This document shows positions 5,605 to 6,745 of a stretch of DNA of 6,745 nucleotides, piece after piece. How positions within the stretch are numbered: the stretch's first letter is position 1; each line of letters starts with the position of its first letter. The translations under genes and the position numbers were made by a program. Below the pieces are notes generated by a model. The model was not told the origin of the DNA, did no database searches, and saw only the letters and a list, made by a program, of their open reading frames with translations. This DNA is from an uncultured Selenomonadales bacterium (GTDB lineage Bacteria > Bacillota_C > Negativicutes > Selenomonadales > Selenomonadaceae), in the NCBI GenBank assembly GCA_947302675.1, contig CAMYWI010000074.1, positions 1 to 6,745 on the forward strand, given 5' to 3'.

Positions 5605-5609
5605 GGAGG
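5605..5609 (+). promoter_or_regulatory. Ribosome binding site deciding the start of the solute-binding protein
   Basis: GGAGG lies nine bases before the in-frame ATG at 5619. The more upstream ATG at 5589 has no Shine-Dalgarno sequence at a workable distance; the nearest AAAGG is about 18 bases away. Confidence 0.8.
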
Positions 5610-5618
5610 CGTCGGGCG

Positions 5619-6665
5619 ATGCGACGATATACAATTTTCATATTGACGGCGGTCATGATAGTGTTGGCGGCGTTGGCAGGCATGACATTTCCAGTCGACG
5701 CGGACAGAAAAATTTCCAGCTCTTCTTTGCAAGAATTGACGGCTTATACGACTTTGCCGCCGGAAACCGCCGCGATTTTGGCGGAAGTTTACGAGCGCGA
5801 GAATCACGTCCGGATAAATTTTGTGCCGATGAGTTCGCAAGAAATTTTACAGGAGATAAGAAACGATGCTGTCAGCGACCCGACGGTTGTCCGCACGGTC
5901 GACGTTGTTCTTGCCGAGAGTAAAATTTTGCGCGAGGCGGCGGATTTAAATCTGTTGACGCCTTATACGTCCGAGACAAATGACGCGGTCAAGGAAAAGT
6001 TCAAAGACGCGCACGACCGTTGGATTGGCATTTGGTACGATCCGATAATTTTTTGTGCGAACAGAGATTATCTGCGCTCAACGGTTGACATTCCTGACAC
6101 GTGGGAGAAAATTTCTGCGGCGAAGAATATTCGCGTGGGCATAACGGATTTTCTGGCGGCGGAGGCGTCGGCAAATCTCATGCTCCAGCTTATCGGGAAC
6201 TTCGGCGACGCGAAGGCTTACGACATTTTGAGCGGCATTCACTCGAACGTTGTCCAGTACGCGAAGTTTTTATCTAATCCTGTTCGTCAGGCGGGCATGG
6301 GCGAGGTTGACATTTCGATTGCGGTCGAAAGTGAGACGTTGCGCTATTTGCAGAACGGCTACCCGCTGAAGATAATTTATCCCGCCGACGGCACGAGTTA
6401 TCTTTTGACGGGCTTTGCTATAACGACGAGCGACGCCGCGAAGAATCAAGTTGCCGCGAAGTTTGGAGATTGGTTGCTCGGTGACGAGGCGCAACTTTAT
6501 CTGCAGACGAACGGTTTTTATTTTATCCCGACGAATCCGCAGACGTTGGCTTATAAGTCTTTTGCGGGGAAAAATCTTTCGCTCTTCGATAATCGCGCGA
6601 GTTTTTCCGACGAACAGCGGCAAGGATTTTTTTATCGTTGGCTGAACGAGGTACGGCTGAAATAG
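5619..6665 (+). CDS. Periplasmic iron(III)/AfuA-type ABC transporter solute-binding protein
   Basis: The 348-residue protein begins with a signal peptide: basic MRRY, a hydrophobic stretch at about residues 6-24, and a plausible signal-peptidase-I site after VDA (26-28). No lipobox cysteine is present, so a freely soluble periplasmic protein is inferred. The mature part follows the AfuA/FbpA-like (COG1840-type) plan: LTAYTTLPPE at 40-49, SSQEILQEIR at 72-81, a DVV strand at 95-97 followed by LLTPY, WIGIWYDPIIFCANRDYL at 135-152, PDTWEKIS at 159-166, then GYPLKIIYPADGTSY at 247-261 and the C-terminal GFYFIPTNP at 299-307. Relatives bind ferric iron, sugar phosphates, phosphonates or organic acids, and the ligand cannot be told from these motifs. 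No permease or ATPase gene is next to it: its downstream neighbour is an intergenic repeat and its upstream neighbour is divergent. It could serve a distant transporter or feed a sensor kinase. The start at 5619 is set by GGAGG and the promoter. Confidence 0.85.
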   Translation: MRRYTIFILTAVMIVLAALAGMTFPVDADRKISSSSLQELTAYTTLPPETAAILAEVYERENHVRINFVPMSSQEILQEIRNDAVSDPTVVRTVDVVLAESKILREAADLNLLTPYTSETNDAVKEKFKDAHDRWIGIWYDPIIFCANRDYLRSTVDIPDTWEKISAAKNIRVGITDFLAAEASANLMLQLIGNFGDAKAYDILSGIHSNVVQYAKFLSNPVRQAGMGEVDISIAVESETLRYLQNGYPLKIIYPADGTSYLLTGFAITTSDAAKNQVAAKFGDWLLGDEAQLYLQTNGFYFIPTNPQTLAYKSFAGKNLSLFDNRASFSDEQRQGFFYRWLNEVRLK

Positions 6666-6745
6666 GGGGGTTTTCATACTTTCTTTGCTACGCCCAAAGA
6701 AAGTATGCAAAGAAAGGGCGTACGACCCGCTGATTTCGCGTCACG
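6666..6745. other. Non-coding tail of the window behind the solute-binding protein
   Basis: These 80 bases contain a G-run (6665-6670), the palindromic repeat copy 2, and then GGGCGTACGACCC (6716-6728), a short imperfect dyad that could be the start of a further hairpin. The sequence is cut by the window edge. No gene start is visible. Confidence 0.6.
6675..6720 (+). repeat. Palindromic intergenic repeat, copy 2 (behind the solute-binding protein)
   Basis: A perfect 13-bp inverted repeat pairs CATACTTTCTTTG (6675-6687) with CAAAGAAAGTATG (6695-6707) across a 7-base loop, followed by GCAAAGAAAGGGCG. It aligns with the minus-strand copy at 3360-3317: the blocks ACTTTCTTT, GCCCAAA, GAAAGTA and GCAAAGAAA occur in the same order in both. 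It starts nine bases after the TAG of the upstream gene. There is no T-tract after the stem. Confidence 0.8.

Noticed and set aside
5589..5618. Upstream ATG extending the solute-binding protein by ten residues
   Set aside because: It lies in the TATAAT -10 box, has no properly spaced ribosome binding site, and would put ten extra mostly basic residues before an otherwise normal signal peptide.
6695..6716. Direct repeat of CAAAGAAAG as a possible CRISPR or iteron array
   Set aside because: There are only two nine-base copies, both explained by the palindromic repeat; no spacers, further units or associated genes are present.

Overview
The window looks like chromosomal DNA from a diderm member of the Firmicutes, most plausibly Negativicutes (Selenomonas-like). 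This is inference. Strong GGAGG-type ribosome binding sites and occasional TTG starts sit beside a heptose-bisphosphate phosphatase (gmhB), an enzyme of lipopolysaccharide heptose synthesis, and a periplasmic binding protein with no lipobox. There are seven complete protein genes and one partial one. No RNA gene, CRISPR array, transposase or phage gene was seen.

Layout. Bases 1-782 (+) hold the 3' end of a BspA-like leucine-rich-repeat protein, AT-richer than its neighbours; its stop codon overlaps the end of the convergent tatD gene. Bases 777-3206 (-) form a tight three-gene unit transcribed gmhB -> deoB -> tatD (10-nt gap, then a 1-nt TGATG overlap). Bases 3207-3363 are non-coding and contain a chain of hairpins. 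Bases 3364-5500 (-) form a second unit: two tandem paralogous genes of unknown function, each encoding 142 residues, then fabF. Bases 5501-5618 hold two divergent sigma-70-type promoters whose -35 regions interleave. Bases 5619-6665 (+) encode an orphan iron/AfuA-type solute-binding protein. Bases 6666-6745 contain a second copy of the hairpin repeat found behind fabF.

How the genes relate. gmhB makes heptose-1-phosphate for LPS, deoB interconverts pentose-1- and 5-phosphates for nucleoside salvage, and tatD is a metal-dependent hydrolase or nuclease; they are probably co-transcribed housekeeping genes rather than one pathway. fabF is the fatty-acid elongation condensing enzyme, here separated from the usual fab genes and placed behind the unknown pair. 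The least explained items are that pair, the shared divergent promoter region, and the palindromic repeat at the 3' ends of both fabF and the binding-protein gene. The repeat's two copies differ by matched changes in both stem arms. Nothing here amounts to a demonstrable new multi-gene system.
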